Shown here: one piece after another, positions 1 to 7,498 of the stretch
Layout of the letters: every line of letters begins with the position of its first letter
Numbering within the stretch: position 1 is the first letter of the stretch
Assembly (NCBI GenBank): GCA_007117255.1
Contig: SKGU01000128.1
Span: forward strand, 1 to 32,236
DNA: 32,236 nucleotides
Direction of reading: 5' to 3'
Source of the DNA: Natronohydrobacter sp.
Lineage (GTDB): Bacteria; Pseudomonadota; Alphaproteobacteria; Rhodobacterales; Rhodobacteraceae
The notes under the pieces: model-generated
What the model was told of the DNA's origin: nothing
Databases searched by the model: none
The model's input: the letters and a program-made list of their open reading frames with translations, nothing else
Translations under genes and position numbers: made by a program

Positions 1-23
1 GCCTGTGCCCTTGGGGCACAGGC
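1..23 (-). terminator. Probable transcription terminator of mcd
   Basis: A perfect 10-bp hairpin (arms 1-10 and 14-23, 3-nt loop) lies 9 bases beyond the mcd stop codon. Read on the minus strand it would be an intrinsic terminator. The U-tract, if there is one, falls outside the window, so this is not proven. Confidence 0.55.
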
Positions 24-31
24 ACTGGTGC

Positions 32-1705
32 TTACATGAGACGGCGCGTGATGACCTGCGCCTGAATCTCGCCTGCACCCTCGAAAATGTTCAGGATGCG
101 CGCGTCACACAGAATGCGGCTAATCTGGTATTCCAGCGCAAATCCGTTCCCACCGTGGATCTGCAAGCCGTTATCAGCGGCCGCCCAGGCCACGCGTGCG
201 CCAAGTAGCTTCGCCATGCCCGCTTCCAGATCACAGCGACGCTCGGCGTCTTTTTCGCGTGCGCTGAAATAGGTCAATTGACGCGCAACCATGATTTCCA
301 CTGCCATCATGGCCAGTTTCGCGGCGACGCGTGGGAATTCGATCAGCGATTTTCCGAATTGCTTGCGGTCTTCGGCATATTGCATCGACACTTCCAGCGC
401 ATTCTGCGCCACGCCAATGGCGCGCGCCGCGGTCTGGATGCGCGCGGATTCAAAGGTCTGCATCAACTGCTTGAAGCCTTGACCTTCCTCGCCACCGAGC
501 AGGTTTTCGCCTTTCACGCGGAAATCGTCGAAATTGACGGTGTATTCCTTCATTCCGCGATAGCCCAGAACCTCGATCTCGCCGCCGGAAATGCCGGGAT
601 CGACAAAGGGCTTCTCATCTGTGCCTGGCGTCTTTTCTGCCAAAAACATCGACAAGCCGCGATAATCCTTGGTGTCGGGGATCGTGCGGGCAAGAACAGT
701 CATCACATGGGTGCGTGCCGCATGTGTGATCCATGTCTTGTTTCCATTCACGACCCAGTCATCGCCATCCTTGACAGCGCGCGTGCGTAAGCTGCCAAGA
801 TCAGAGCCAGTGTTGGGTTCGGTGAAGACCGCTGTTGGCAGGATTTCACCCGAAGACAGTTTCGGCAGCCAATGTTCTTTCTGTTCCTGCGTGCCACCAC
901 AGATGATGAGTTCCGCCGCGATTTCAGTACGGGTGCCGAGGCTACCTACCCCAATATAGCCGCGTGAAAGTTCTTCTGAAACCACAACCATGGCCGCCTT
1001 TGGCATGCCCAGACCGCCAAACTCTTCGGGGATCGTCAGGCCGAACACCCCCATCTCAGAGAGTTGTTCAATCACCTGCATCGGGATCAACTCATCCTTC
1101 AGGTGCCATTCATGCGCATGCGGGATAATCTGTTCATCAGAATAACGGCGGAATTGGTCGCGAATCATTTCCAGCTCTTCATCGAGACCTGTCGCGCCAA
1201 ATGTTGCGCGACCGTGGTTTTCACGCATCAACTGAACCAGACGCATCCGCGCCCCATCGGTATTGCCGCTTTCACGCAAGCTGCGTACGGCATCGGTCTG
1301 GAATTCAGACAGATCGGCCCAATCAAGGCCCATATCCACCATACGAACAGCTTCGCCCTGGTTCATCGGGATTCCGCCAGCGATCTGTTGCAGGTATTCG
1401 CCAAAAGCGATTTGAAGGATCAGTTGTTCCATTTCGCCGAACTGGCCGTCAGCTTGCAAGCGCTCGGCCCAACCCTGCATTTGACGCAGACTTTCAACAT
1501 AGGTTGCCAGCCACGCCAGACCATGTGCGGCATATTGATCAGTATCCAGCAGCGCCGGATCGACCTTGCCATTTGGTGCAATGCGCGCGCGCACCGCGTC
1601 ACGAGCCCGATCCATCACCGTTTCAACCGGTGCAAGTGCCGCGCATGTCACACTGAGAAGGTCCGTCATCACGGGCGAAGGCATTGCGGTTCCATCATGT
1701 GGCAT
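32..1705 (-). CDS. mcd: (2S)-methylsuccinyl-CoA dehydrogenase
   Basis: A 557-residue FAD-dependent acyl-CoA dehydrogenase. A normal family member has about 380 residues. This one has an N-terminal extension of roughly 165 residues before the usual dehydrogenase fold, which is the hallmark of Mcd. Mcd oxidises (2S)-methylsuccinyl-CoA to mesaconyl-CoA in the ethylmalonyl-CoA pathway, which many Rhodobacteraceae use to assimilate acetate without isocitrate lyase. The core motifs are visible: the FTEPNTGSD stretch in the middle domain, the EDRKQFGKSL segment, and the C-terminal FEGAGEIQ, whose first Glu (E542) is at the catalytic-base position of short- and medium-chain dehydrogenases. The ATG at 1705 is chosen because GGAGT ends 5 bases upstream of it. 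An internal ATG (codon 8) is less well placed. The gene stands 155 bases from the capsule gene upstream and probably has its own promoter. No other pathway enzyme is in the window. A different long acyl-CoA dehydrogenase is the main alternative. Confidence 0.85.
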   Translation of the reverse strand: MPHDGTAMPSPVMTDLLSVTCAALAPVETVMDRARDAVRARIAPNGKVDPALLDTDQYAAHGLAWLATYVESLRQMQGWAERLQADGQFGEMEQLILQIAFGEYLQQIAGGIPMNQGEAVRMVDMGLDWADLSEFQTDAVRSLRESGNTDGARMRLVQLMRENHGRATFGATGLDEELEMIRDQFRRYSDEQIIPHAHEWHLKDELIPMQVIEQLSEMGVFGLTIPEEFGGLGMPKAAMVVVSEELSRGYIGVGSLGTRTEIAAELIICGGTQEQKEHWLPKLSSGEILPTAVFTEPNTGSDLGSLRTRAVKDGDDWVVNGNKTWITHAARTHVMTVLARTIPDTKDYRGLSMFLAEKTPGTDEKPFVDPGISGGEIEVLGYRGMKEYTVNFDDFRVKGENLLGGEEGQGFKQLMQTFESARIQTAARAIGVAQNALEVSMQYAEDRKQFGKSLIEFPRVAAKLAMMAVEIMVARQLTYFSAREKDAERRCDLEAGMAKLLGARVAWAAADNGLQIHGGNGFALEYQISRILCDARILNIFEGAGEIQAQVITRRLM

Positions 1706-1778
1706 CGGTCACTCCATCTTTGTCAGTCGGCGATTTTGCAATTGCAGCATTACATAGGGCCTTGAAGGATACCAAGCA

Positions 1779-1818
1779 ACATAAATACGCCGGACTGTGC
1801 CATTCTTTGCATTTATGT
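1779..1818. repeat. Inverted repeat upstream of mcd
   Basis: The 8-bp arms ACATAAAT (1779-1786) and ATTTATGT (1811-1818) are perfect reverse complements separated by 24 bases. They lie 74-113 bases upstream of the mcd start, in the gap after the kpsE-like gene. This could be a regulator site for mcd or the 3' hairpin of the capsule transcript. There is no T-run, so a terminator is less likely. Confidence 0.35.
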
Positions 1819-1860
1819 CGCAGGTGTTTTGCGCGACCTGGTGCCGCAGTCGTGACAGGA

Positions 1861-3633
1861 TTACCCGGAGATCTGCTCGCGCAAGACAGATCCTGTCATG
1901 GATACAAACAGATAAATGCCAAGGAAGATCAGAAACGCCAGCGCCGAGTTTTCCAACTTGCGTGGGTAAGTGGGTTCATCCGGGGCCACAGGTTCCACTG
2001 AAAGAGCCAGATAACGAACCTGTCGGCTGACTTCGAGGCGCGCAGATTCCAGTTGTTGCATGGCCTGTGCACGCATCATCTCGCGGGTTTGGACTTCGGC
2101 TTCGGCCATGATCAACTGGCTTTGCGTGCGTGCAAGCGACGCTGTGCCCGATGTATCGCGTGTCATTGAACCGCGCAGCGTTTCGATCTGGGCACGCAAT
2201 GCCTCTTCTCGCCGTTCCAGTGGTTGCAGACGTGCCGGATTCGGGCGCGGGTTTGATCGCATTTCCTGCAGGCTTAACCGCGTCTGCGTCAACTCTGCTT
2301 CCAGTGTCCCGATCTGTTGCGACAACAGCGATAACTCCACTTCGCTTGACAGCACTTCGGAACGCTCTTGCAAATCGACCACGGCAAGGCGCGCTTCGAT
2401 CAGCTTTTGTTGTGCGTCTTCAAGGCTTTGACGCGCTTCGGTCATTTGGCTGTCACGCAATCGCTGGGTCATCATGTCGACATGCTCTTCGGCATAGCGG
2501 ATCAACGCGCGCGAGAAACGTTCACTGTCTTCAGGGCTGGCAGCAATCACCTCCATCCTGATAACGCCTTCGGTTGGGTCGTATCCGATCTGGACCTGCC
2601 GTTTGAACAGCCGATAGGCTGCTTCATCGGAAACATCTTCCGGCAAGCGTTTGAGCAAATCGATGTTTTCGCCGCTGAAATGATCCTTGAAGCCTTCTTC
2701 CGCGTCCAGCCGCAACATGGCAGACCGCGACTGCAAGAAGCTTTGTACAGAGGATGCTTCATTCTGGCCGCCTAATCCCATCCCGGCAGCAGAGGGCAGC
2801 ATACCACCAAGGTCGCCCATGCCTGCGCTATCAGCTTGCTGAATGATGAACTGGCTTTCTGTGGCATACATCGGCGTAGCGATCAGATAGAAATACCACG
2901 TTACAATAAATGTCGGCAGCGTCACGAATACCAGCAGGCGTGCGCCCAGAAGGGCAAGGCGCTTGCGCCTGCGTTTGGCGATCTCGCGCTGAACCTTGCG
3001 CAGCTCCTTGTCGCGTTCGCTGGACAGACGCGCCATACGTTCCTTGGCCACTGTAACAGGGTTGGATGCGTCCTCTCTTACGACGGGGGCGGTGTCTGGC
3101 CGTGGTGCAAGTTCGCGGCTTTGCGAGGCACCTTCGTTCTGTACCAGCTCAAGCATGGTCGAGCGCGCAAATGGGTCAATGCCGCGCTGGCGCAGCAGCA
3201 AGACGGCTTCATGTGCCGAGGTCGGACGGATTCCGTATTTCTGTGCAACGCGCATCGCCATGCGCAATTGCCGTGCGGTCAGCCCTTCATCTCGAATTGC
3301 GTCAAGGGTGTTCAGGGCATCGGGTCGCCCTTCAACATCTGCGCCAACAGGTGTTTCAGGCTGCGACCGGTCGGCTTGGTCCGGTGCTGTTCCAGCCGTG
3401 GGTTTGGGACGTTTCTCGATTCGGACCGCGGGCGTTTCAGGCGAAGATGGCTGCTGTACCGAGGCTGGGGAATCTTCATCGGCGAGTTCTGCGTCCTGAA
3501 CTTGATCCGACGCGTTCTGCTTCGTCAACTGAGACGACTGGGATCTTGCGTCCTTGTCTGCTGTTGCCGGTGTGCCCGATGCGGGCGCAGTGCGGCGCAG
3601 GCGGAAGCGCTTGGATTTAATCTGAGTAGTCAT
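1861..3633 (-). CDS. Capsule polysaccharide export inner-membrane protein, KpsE/CtrB/BexC-like, with long N-terminal extension
   Basis: A 590-residue polysaccharide co-polymerase-type protein that would bridge the inner membrane exporter and the outer membrane channel. One membrane segment is at about 227-250 and another at about 563-582. Between them is a large periplasmic region with long coiled-coil stretches. Just before the last membrane helix is the proline-rich segment VAPDEPTYPRK, typical of KpsE and Wzz relatives. Unusually, about 225 mostly hydrophilic residues precede the first membrane helix. They form a low-complexity acidic, Pro- and Gln-rich stretch, then a small predicted helical domain at about 105-166, then a basic segment (RRRKR). 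Canonical KpsE has about 380 residues. The ATG at 3633 overlaps the end of kpsT by 17 bases and has AAGGAA 5 bases upstream. An earlier in-frame start at 3699 would lie deeper in kpsT and is less likely. Confidence 0.78.
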   Translation of the reverse strand: MTTQIKSKRFRLRRTAPASGTPATADKDARSQSSQLTKQNASDQVQDAELADEDSPASVQQPSSPETPAVRIEKRPKPTAGTAPDQADRSQPETPVGADVEGRPDALNTLDAIRDEGLTARQLRMAMRVAQKYGIRPTSAHEAVLLLRQRGIDPFARSTMLELVQNEGASQSRELAPRPDTAPVVREDASNPVTVAKERMARLSSERDKELRKVQREIAKRRRKRLALLGARLLVFVTLPTFIVTWYFYLIATPMYATESQFIIQQADSAGMGDLGGMLPSAAGMGLGGQNEASSVQSFLQSRSAMLRLDAEEGFKDHFSGENIDLLKRLPEDVSDEAAYRLFKRQVQIGYDPTEGVIRMEVIAASPEDSERFSRALIRYAEEHVDMMTQRLRDSQMTEARQSLEDAQQKLIEARLAVVDLQERSEVLSSEVELSLLSQQIGTLEAELTQTRLSLQEMRSNPRPNPARLQPLERREEALRAQIETLRGSMTRDTSGTASLARTQSQLIMAEAEVQTREMMRAQAMQQLESARLEVSRQVRYLALSVEPVAPDEPTYPRKLENSALAFLIFLGIYLFVSMTGSVLREQISG

Positions 3634-4270
3634 ACAGTTCCTTGGCTTCCTCGAGCGTGTCGAAGAAAAACAGCTTGCCATCAAGCATGACGGCTGCAAC
3701 GTTGCAGAATTTGGACAAGATATCTACCTGATGCGATACGATCACAAGGGTCGAGGTTTCGAATCTTTCCCGCATCACCCCGCCGGCCCTGCGATTGAAG
3801 CCGACATCAGTGGTGGATGGCATGCCTTCATCGATCAGATACAGGTCAAAATTCATGGCCAGCATCAACGACAAGGACAGGCGCGAGCGCATGCCCTGAC
3901 TATATGTCCCCAGAGGCAGGTCGAAATATTCGCCAATGTCGCACAGCCAGCGGCAAAAGGCTTCCACCTCATCAGGGCTCAGGCTGTAGAGAGATGCAAT
4001 GTAGCGTACATTTTCTGTGCCGGATTGTTTCGTATCCAGCCCCCCCATGAAGCCCAGCGGAAAAGACACACTGCAATTGCGGTGGATGCGTCCTTCGTCT
4101 GGTTTTTCAAGTCCGGCCATCATGTTGATAACCGTCGTTTTCCCTGTTCCGTTCTTGGCAAGAATCCCCAGGTTCATCCCACGGTTCACAGTGAAGCTTG
4201 CATCATCCAGAATGACCTTGCGCTGTGTGCCCGTCCAGAATGACTTGCTGACATTTTCGAATTCCAACAT
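3617..4270 (-). CDS. kpsT: Capsule polysaccharide ABC exporter ATP-binding protein
   Basis: A 217-residue ATPase that would energise export of a capsule-like polysaccharide across the inner membrane. The Walker A motif is at 35-46 (GILAKNGTGKTT), the signature is YSQGM at 123-127, Walker B is DLYLIDE at 142-148 and the switch His is at 180 in IVSHQ. The short length, the YSQGM signature and the DEGMPSTTD segment after Walker B match the KpsT/BexA/CtrD branch of polysaccharide exporters rather than importers. It is translationally coupled to the downstream kpsE-like gene. The cognate permease gene (kpsM) and the outer membrane protein gene (kpsD/wza) are not in the window, so this half-transporter must find its partner elsewhere. 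Confidence 0.85.
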   Translation of the reverse strand: MLEFENVSKSFWTGTQRKVILDDASFTVNRGMNLGILAKNGTGKTTVINMMAGLEKPDEGRIHRNCSVSFPLGFMGGLDTKQSGTENVRYIASLYSLSPDEVEAFCRWLCDIGEYFDLPLGTYSQGMRSRLSLSLMLAMNFDLYLIDEGMPSTTDVGFNRRAGGVMRERFETSTLVIVSHQVDILSKFCNVAAVMLDGKLFFFDTLEEAKELYDYSD

Positions 4271-4441
4271 GTCCTTGCGCCCGACTCACCTGCTTGACCA
4301 CATTATATACACAAACCCGACATCAACGAAAAATCGGATCAAGCGCCCATACCGCCTGACGTCGCGATCATCATCCCTGATGGACTATGTGTGCATCCAG
4401 CAGATATCGCAATCCTAGCGCAGTATCAGTAAAGACGCTGT

Positions 4442-4476
4442 GAAAAACGTGCAACACGCCCGATCCTGTCGGGTGT
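4442..4476 (-). terminator. Possible terminator of the mepK-like gene
   Basis: On the minus strand, an imperfect hairpin (4454-4476) built on ACACCCGA and its near complement is followed by five T (4443-4447). It lies about 40 bases past the stop codon of the endopeptidase gene. The rest of the 4271-4515 gap shows no convincing coding sequence. Confidence 0.4.
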
Positions 4477-4515
4477 GCTCCTGTTTTGGCAAGTTTGTCT
4501 GGCTTTGATGCGGGC

Positions 4516-5079
4516 TTATCTGCCCCAAGCGCGATTGGCGCCGCAGTCGAAATGCACGAAATTCGACCCTGAATAGCGCCCCACACCGCCTGCGTTGCAT
4601 GATTGTGCGGCTTGTGCGATCTGCGCGACCGTGCGTGACCGCAAACGAACATCTGCAGCTTGACCCACTAGGTGCAGCGAGTTCTGCGCCACACCGCTCG
4701 ACCGGGCGCGTAGCATTGCGTTGGTCTGGGGCGAACGATAGCCCGACAGCAGCATATATGGTTCGCTTACGCGCAGGATGTTATGCGCGGCAGCCAGAAA
4801 ATCTATCGTGCGGGCGTCGATGTTGTGGACTTGATTATTCCGCCAATCGCGGAAGAAGTGATTGATTTCGCCCAAGGATTCGGGAATGTACTTGCCGTCG
4901 ATCCAGTAGATGACGTTGATATTCTCGCCTGTCCGGCCTGAGTAGAATTTCACGCGTCGAATGTCGCCCGAACCCCGTGCATAAGCTGTCACCCCAGGAA
5001 AAAACGGAGCCGCTGTTATTGCTGTCGCCGCGAAAGCCCCCAAGAGCGACCGGCGCGTGATCGTCGATGCATCTGGCAT
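4516..5079 (-). CDS. mepK: Tat-exported murein endopeptidase, MepK/YcbK (DUF882, M15A) type
   Basis: A 187-residue periplasmic protein of the DUF882/YcbK family. Relatives of E. coli MepK cut the DAP-DAP (3-3) cross-links that L,D-transpeptidases make. It starts with a twin-arginine signal (TRRSLLGAF, RR at 9-10) followed by a hydrophobic stretch to about residue 34. The M15-type zinc site is complete: SGYRSPQTN at 112-120, H136 and D143 in HLVGQAAD, and H176 in VHFDCG. The frame stays open for 99 further codons upstream, but the ATG at 5079 places the Tat signal at the N-terminus as expected. AAGGAA lies 12 bases before it, slightly far. The gene is divergent from a YcbB-type L,D-transpeptidase. 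In E. coli, ldtD (ycbB) and mepK (ycbK) are also neighbours, so the pairing supports the call. Confidence 0.83.
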   Translation of the reverse strand: MPDASTITRRSLLGAFAATAITAAPFFPGVTAYARGSGDIRRVKFYSGRTGENINVIYWIDGKYIPESLGEINHFFRDWRNNQVHNIDARTIDFLAAAHNILRVSEPYMLLSGYRSPQTNAMLRARSSGVAQNSLHLVGQAADVRLRSRTVAQIAQAAQSCNAGGVGRYSGSNFVHFDCGANRAWGR

Positions 5080-5465
5080 GAAATGTTTTATTCCTTGTCC
5101 CTGCGATGCGCATGCGGCTTGGCCGTCTGTTGATTGCGCATGTTCCATTTCTGTTGGGTGGCAATGGCCGCCTCGCGCATCAGTGGTGCCACAGTTGCCT
5201 TCGAAGCCCAAGTATTTTTCAAAGTTGGAACGCGCTGCACTTGGCGTTTGAGCGGAAATTTGCCAACGGACTTCAACGTTGTCACGGGCGTTGCTGGAGG
5301 CGGGCGAGTGATTTGGTGTTGTCATGGGGGCAGTCTTATCTGCGAAATCTTCAAAAATCCTAAAAGACACGATCAAGAATCGAAACCGCTCCGCTCGCAG
5401 GCTTGTGACTGGACGTGATGAGCGATATTCTGCCTAACTTGTGCCAATTGGTTTGAGGGACAAGA
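5080..5465. other. Intergenic region between divergent mepK and ldtD
   Basis: A 386-base spacer. It holds a good plus-strand promoter for the transpeptidase (5403-5431). On the minus strand is a small GTG-started frame (5285-5088, 65 codons) that ends 8 bases before the mepK ATG and contains the mepK ribosome-binding sequence. That frame has sensible codons but no ribosome-binding site, and I do not recognise it, so it is not called as a gene. Confidence 0.5.
5403..5431 (+). promoter_or_regulatory. Predicted sigma-70 promoter of ldtD
   Basis: TTGTGA (5403-5408), a 17-base spacer and TATTCT (5426-5431). Transcription would start near 5438, giving a leader of about 28 bases with GAGGGA 5 bases before the start codon. 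Confidence 0.5.
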
Positions 5466-7076
5466 ATGATTGGATTCAGGGTGGATCGTTCGTCAAAAGC
5501 TATGCGACATTCGGTTTGGGCATTGGCTGTCGCGGTTATGCTGGCGCCAGCGGTTCCGGCGAAGGCTCAGCAATTCCCGGCATTCCGGCAAGCCGTTGCT
5601 GAAAGTGTATCGGCGAATACTGCGGTGTCCGCCTTTTATCGCGAAAACGGATACGCGCCGATCTGGACGGGCGCGGAAGATGCTCCCCGCCGCGAGGCGC
5701 TGCTGACAGCGCTGTCACGCGCGGGTGAGCACGGATTGCCCGTCGAACGCTACGATCTGCCCGGTCTCATTGCCGCCTTTGAAGCGGTCCAGAGCGAGCG
5801 GGACAGGGGCATACTTGAAGCACGCGTGACCGAAGTTTTCCTGAAATACGCGCGCGATATAACCAGCGGCGTGCTTGATCCCAGGCAGGTTGATCGTAGC
5901 ATCGTGCGTGTCTTGCCGCGCCCGGATCCGGAAAAGCTGCTTGCGGATATGACACGCCTGCCTGCGACCACGGTACTGCGCAATCTTATACCTGTCGCGC
6001 CGGAATATGCGCGTCTGTTTCATGCCCGCAAAAACCTGGAGCAGGTGATCGACGACGGCGGTTGGGGGCCGCGCGTGCCTGAGACGCGTTTCACGCCTGG
6101 CACATCAGGCGCAGAGGTTATTGCCCTGCGCAACCGTCTGATTGCCATGGGCTATCTTCAGCGCTCTGCGGCAGCCAGTTATGATTCGGCGCTGCAGATG
6201 GCTGTCATGAATTTTCAGCAGAATCATGGGATCGAGGCCGATGGCATTGCAGGTGTGGCGACGATACGGGCCATAAATGTTGCACCTGAAGAACGCCTGA
6301 AGTCGGTCATTGTCGCGATGGAGCGCGAACGCTGGCTGAACATTCCGCGCGGCGACCGCCACATATGGGTGAATCTGACGGATTTCACGTCGCAGATCAT
6401 CGATAATGACCAAGTGACCTTTGAGACGATTTCTGTTGTAGGTGCGCAAGCCAGCGATCGCCAGACCCCCGAATTTTCGGATCACATGCGGTATCTGGAA
6501 ATCAACCCGGACTGGACTTTGCCGCGTTCGATTCTGGCGCGGTCATACTGGGGGGCGCTGGCCTCTGGCGGTGCGCGGCATCTGGAGATTGTCGATGCGC
6601 GCGGACGTGTCGTGCCGCGCGGGGCTATCGATTTTTCGCGCTACACGCCTGCAAATTTCCCATTCAATGTGCGCCAGCCTCCAGGGCCGAGCAATGCGTT
6701 GGGTGAAGTGAAATTCATGTTCCCCAATCCCTATGCGATCTATCTGCATGACACGCCGGAACGCCACTTGTTCCGGACAACTGTACGCACGCATTCATCC
6801 GGATGCGTACGGCTGAATGACCCGCGTGACTTCGCTTACGAATTGTTGTCACGTCAGAGCGATGATCCGCAGGGACTGTATCATTCGGTTCTGAACACGC
6901 GCCAGCAAACGCGGGTATATCTTGATGACCCGGTGCCCGTGCATCTGGTCTATCGCACAGCCTTCACCAATGTGCGCGGTGAGCTGAACTTCCGGGCCGA
7001 TATGTACGGGCGTGATGCGAAAATATATGAAGCGCTTCAGCGCCTCGGAGCGGGCACAAACGGTCTGCAAATCTGA
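5466..7076 (+). CDS. ldtD: YcbB-type L,D-transpeptidase
   Basis: A 536-residue periplasmic enzyme that forms 3-3 (DAP-DAP) cross-links in peptidoglycan or attaches proteins to it. In order: an N-terminal hydrophobic signal at about 14-34 (cleavage likely after AKA), the scaffold domain of large YcbB enzymes at roughly 43-200, a peptidoglycan-binding domain of the PF01471 type at about 212-270, and the YkuD catalytic domain at about 297-470. The catalytic motif HSSGCVRL is at 443-450 with nucleophile C447, and H428 lies in YLHDTP. GAGGGA sits 5 bases before the ATG at 5466. A later ATG at codon 13 would also leave a signal peptide but lacks as good a ribosome-binding site. The divergent mepK-like gene would open the same bonds, so the two could form a remodelling pair. 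Confidence 0.88.
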   Translation: MIGFRVDRSSKAMRHSVWALAVAVMLAPAVPAKAQQFPAFRQAVAESVSANTAVSAFYRENGYAPIWTGAEDAPRREALLTALSRAGEHGLPVERYDLPGLIAAFEAVQSERDRGILEARVTEVFLKYARDITSGVLDPRQVDRSIVRVLPRPDPEKLLADMTRLPATTVLRNLIPVAPEYARLFHARKNLEQVIDDGGWGPRVPETRFTPGTSGAEVIALRNRLIAMGYLQRSAAASYDSALQMAVMNFQQNHGIEADGIAGVATIRAINVAPEERLKSVIVAMERERWLNIPRGDRHIWVNLTDFTSQIIDNDQVTFETISVVGAQASDRQTPEFSDHMRYLEINPDWTLPRSILARSYWGALASGGARHLEIVDARGRVVPRGAIDFSRYTPANFPFNVRQPPGPSNALGEVKFMFPNPYAIYLHDTPERHLFRTTVRTHSSGCVRLNDPRDFAYELLSRQSDDPQGLYHSVLNTRQQTRVYLDDPVPVHLVYRTAFTNVRGELNFRADMYGRDAKIYEALQRLGAGTNGLQI

Positions 7077-7083
7077 TATACCG

Positions 7084-7113
7084 GCCGTGGCACAGCGCAG
7101 GTTGTGCCACGGC
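7084..7113 (+). terminator. Stem-loop after ldtD
   Basis: A perfect 10-bp stem (GCCGTGGCAC at 7084-7093 with its complement at 7104-7113) begins 7 bases past the ldtD stop. The T-rich stretch after it is weak, so termination may be partial. Confidence 0.55.
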
Positions 7114-7137
7114 TGTCTGCGATATCGAGATTTTGAG

Positions 7138-7166
7138 TTGCCCGCTGTTACCAAGCTGTTACAATT
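7138..7166 (+). promoter_or_regulatory. Predicted promoter of the acp-ketosynthase pair, with direct repeat
   Basis: TTGCCC (7138-7143), a 17-base spacer and ACAATT (7161-7166). The spacer contains GCTGTTAC at 7144-7151, repeated at 7155-7162, an 11-base period that could place a regulator on one face of the DNA. Confidence 0.4.
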
Positions 7167-7210
7167 CGGGTAGATACAGGGCGTGGCAACCTGACCAAGG
7201 AGCGCGTCCA

Positions 7211-7498
7211 ATGGGACTCGATATCATGCAAGAAATTGATGTGATTGCGGAACGTGTTATCGCGATTATTGCCGAACAGGCGATGCTGGACCCTGCGGAG
7301 ATCACACGCGGGTCCCGCCTGTCTGAACTTGGCATTGACAGCCTTGGGGTTGTCGAGTGCATCTTCGGCATTGAAGAGAGCTTTGGCATCACGGTGCCTT
7401 TCAATGCAAACACGCCGGATCAGGCAGGTTTTGACATCTCTTCTGTTGGTTCGATCATTGCAGAGGTCGAAAAGCTGGTGGCGCGTCAAGCCGCATGA
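7211..7498 (+). CDS. Specialised acyl carrier protein (NodF/AcpXL-like)
   Basis: A 95-residue acyl carrier protein. The phosphopantetheine attachment site is S44 in the motif LGIDSLG. Compared with housekeeping AcpP (about 78 residues), helix 2 is followed by a longer loop (NANTPDQAGFD), and the segment IEESFGITVPF resembles the special carriers NodF and AcpXL. Those carry unusual or very long acyl chains. AAGGAG lies 8 bases before the ATG at 7211. A second ATG at 7226 is possible. The stop overlaps the ketosynthase start by 4 bases (ATGA), so the two proteins are made together and most likely act on the same acyl chain. The housekeeping acpP is not in the window. Which lipid is made is unknown. 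Confidence 0.8.
   Translation: MGLDIMQEIDVIAERVIAIIAEQAMLDPAEITRGSRLSELGIDSLGVVECIFGIEESFGITVPFNANTPDQAGFDISSVGSIIAEVEKLVARQAA

Noticed and set aside
2836..3690. 284-codon plus-strand frame
   Set aside because: Antisense to the kpsE-like gene; no recognisable domain and high Cys/Arg content.
5080..5376. N-terminal extension of the mepK-like protein by 99 residues
   Set aside because: It would bury the twin-arginine signal inside the protein, has no ribosome-binding site and does not look like a domain.
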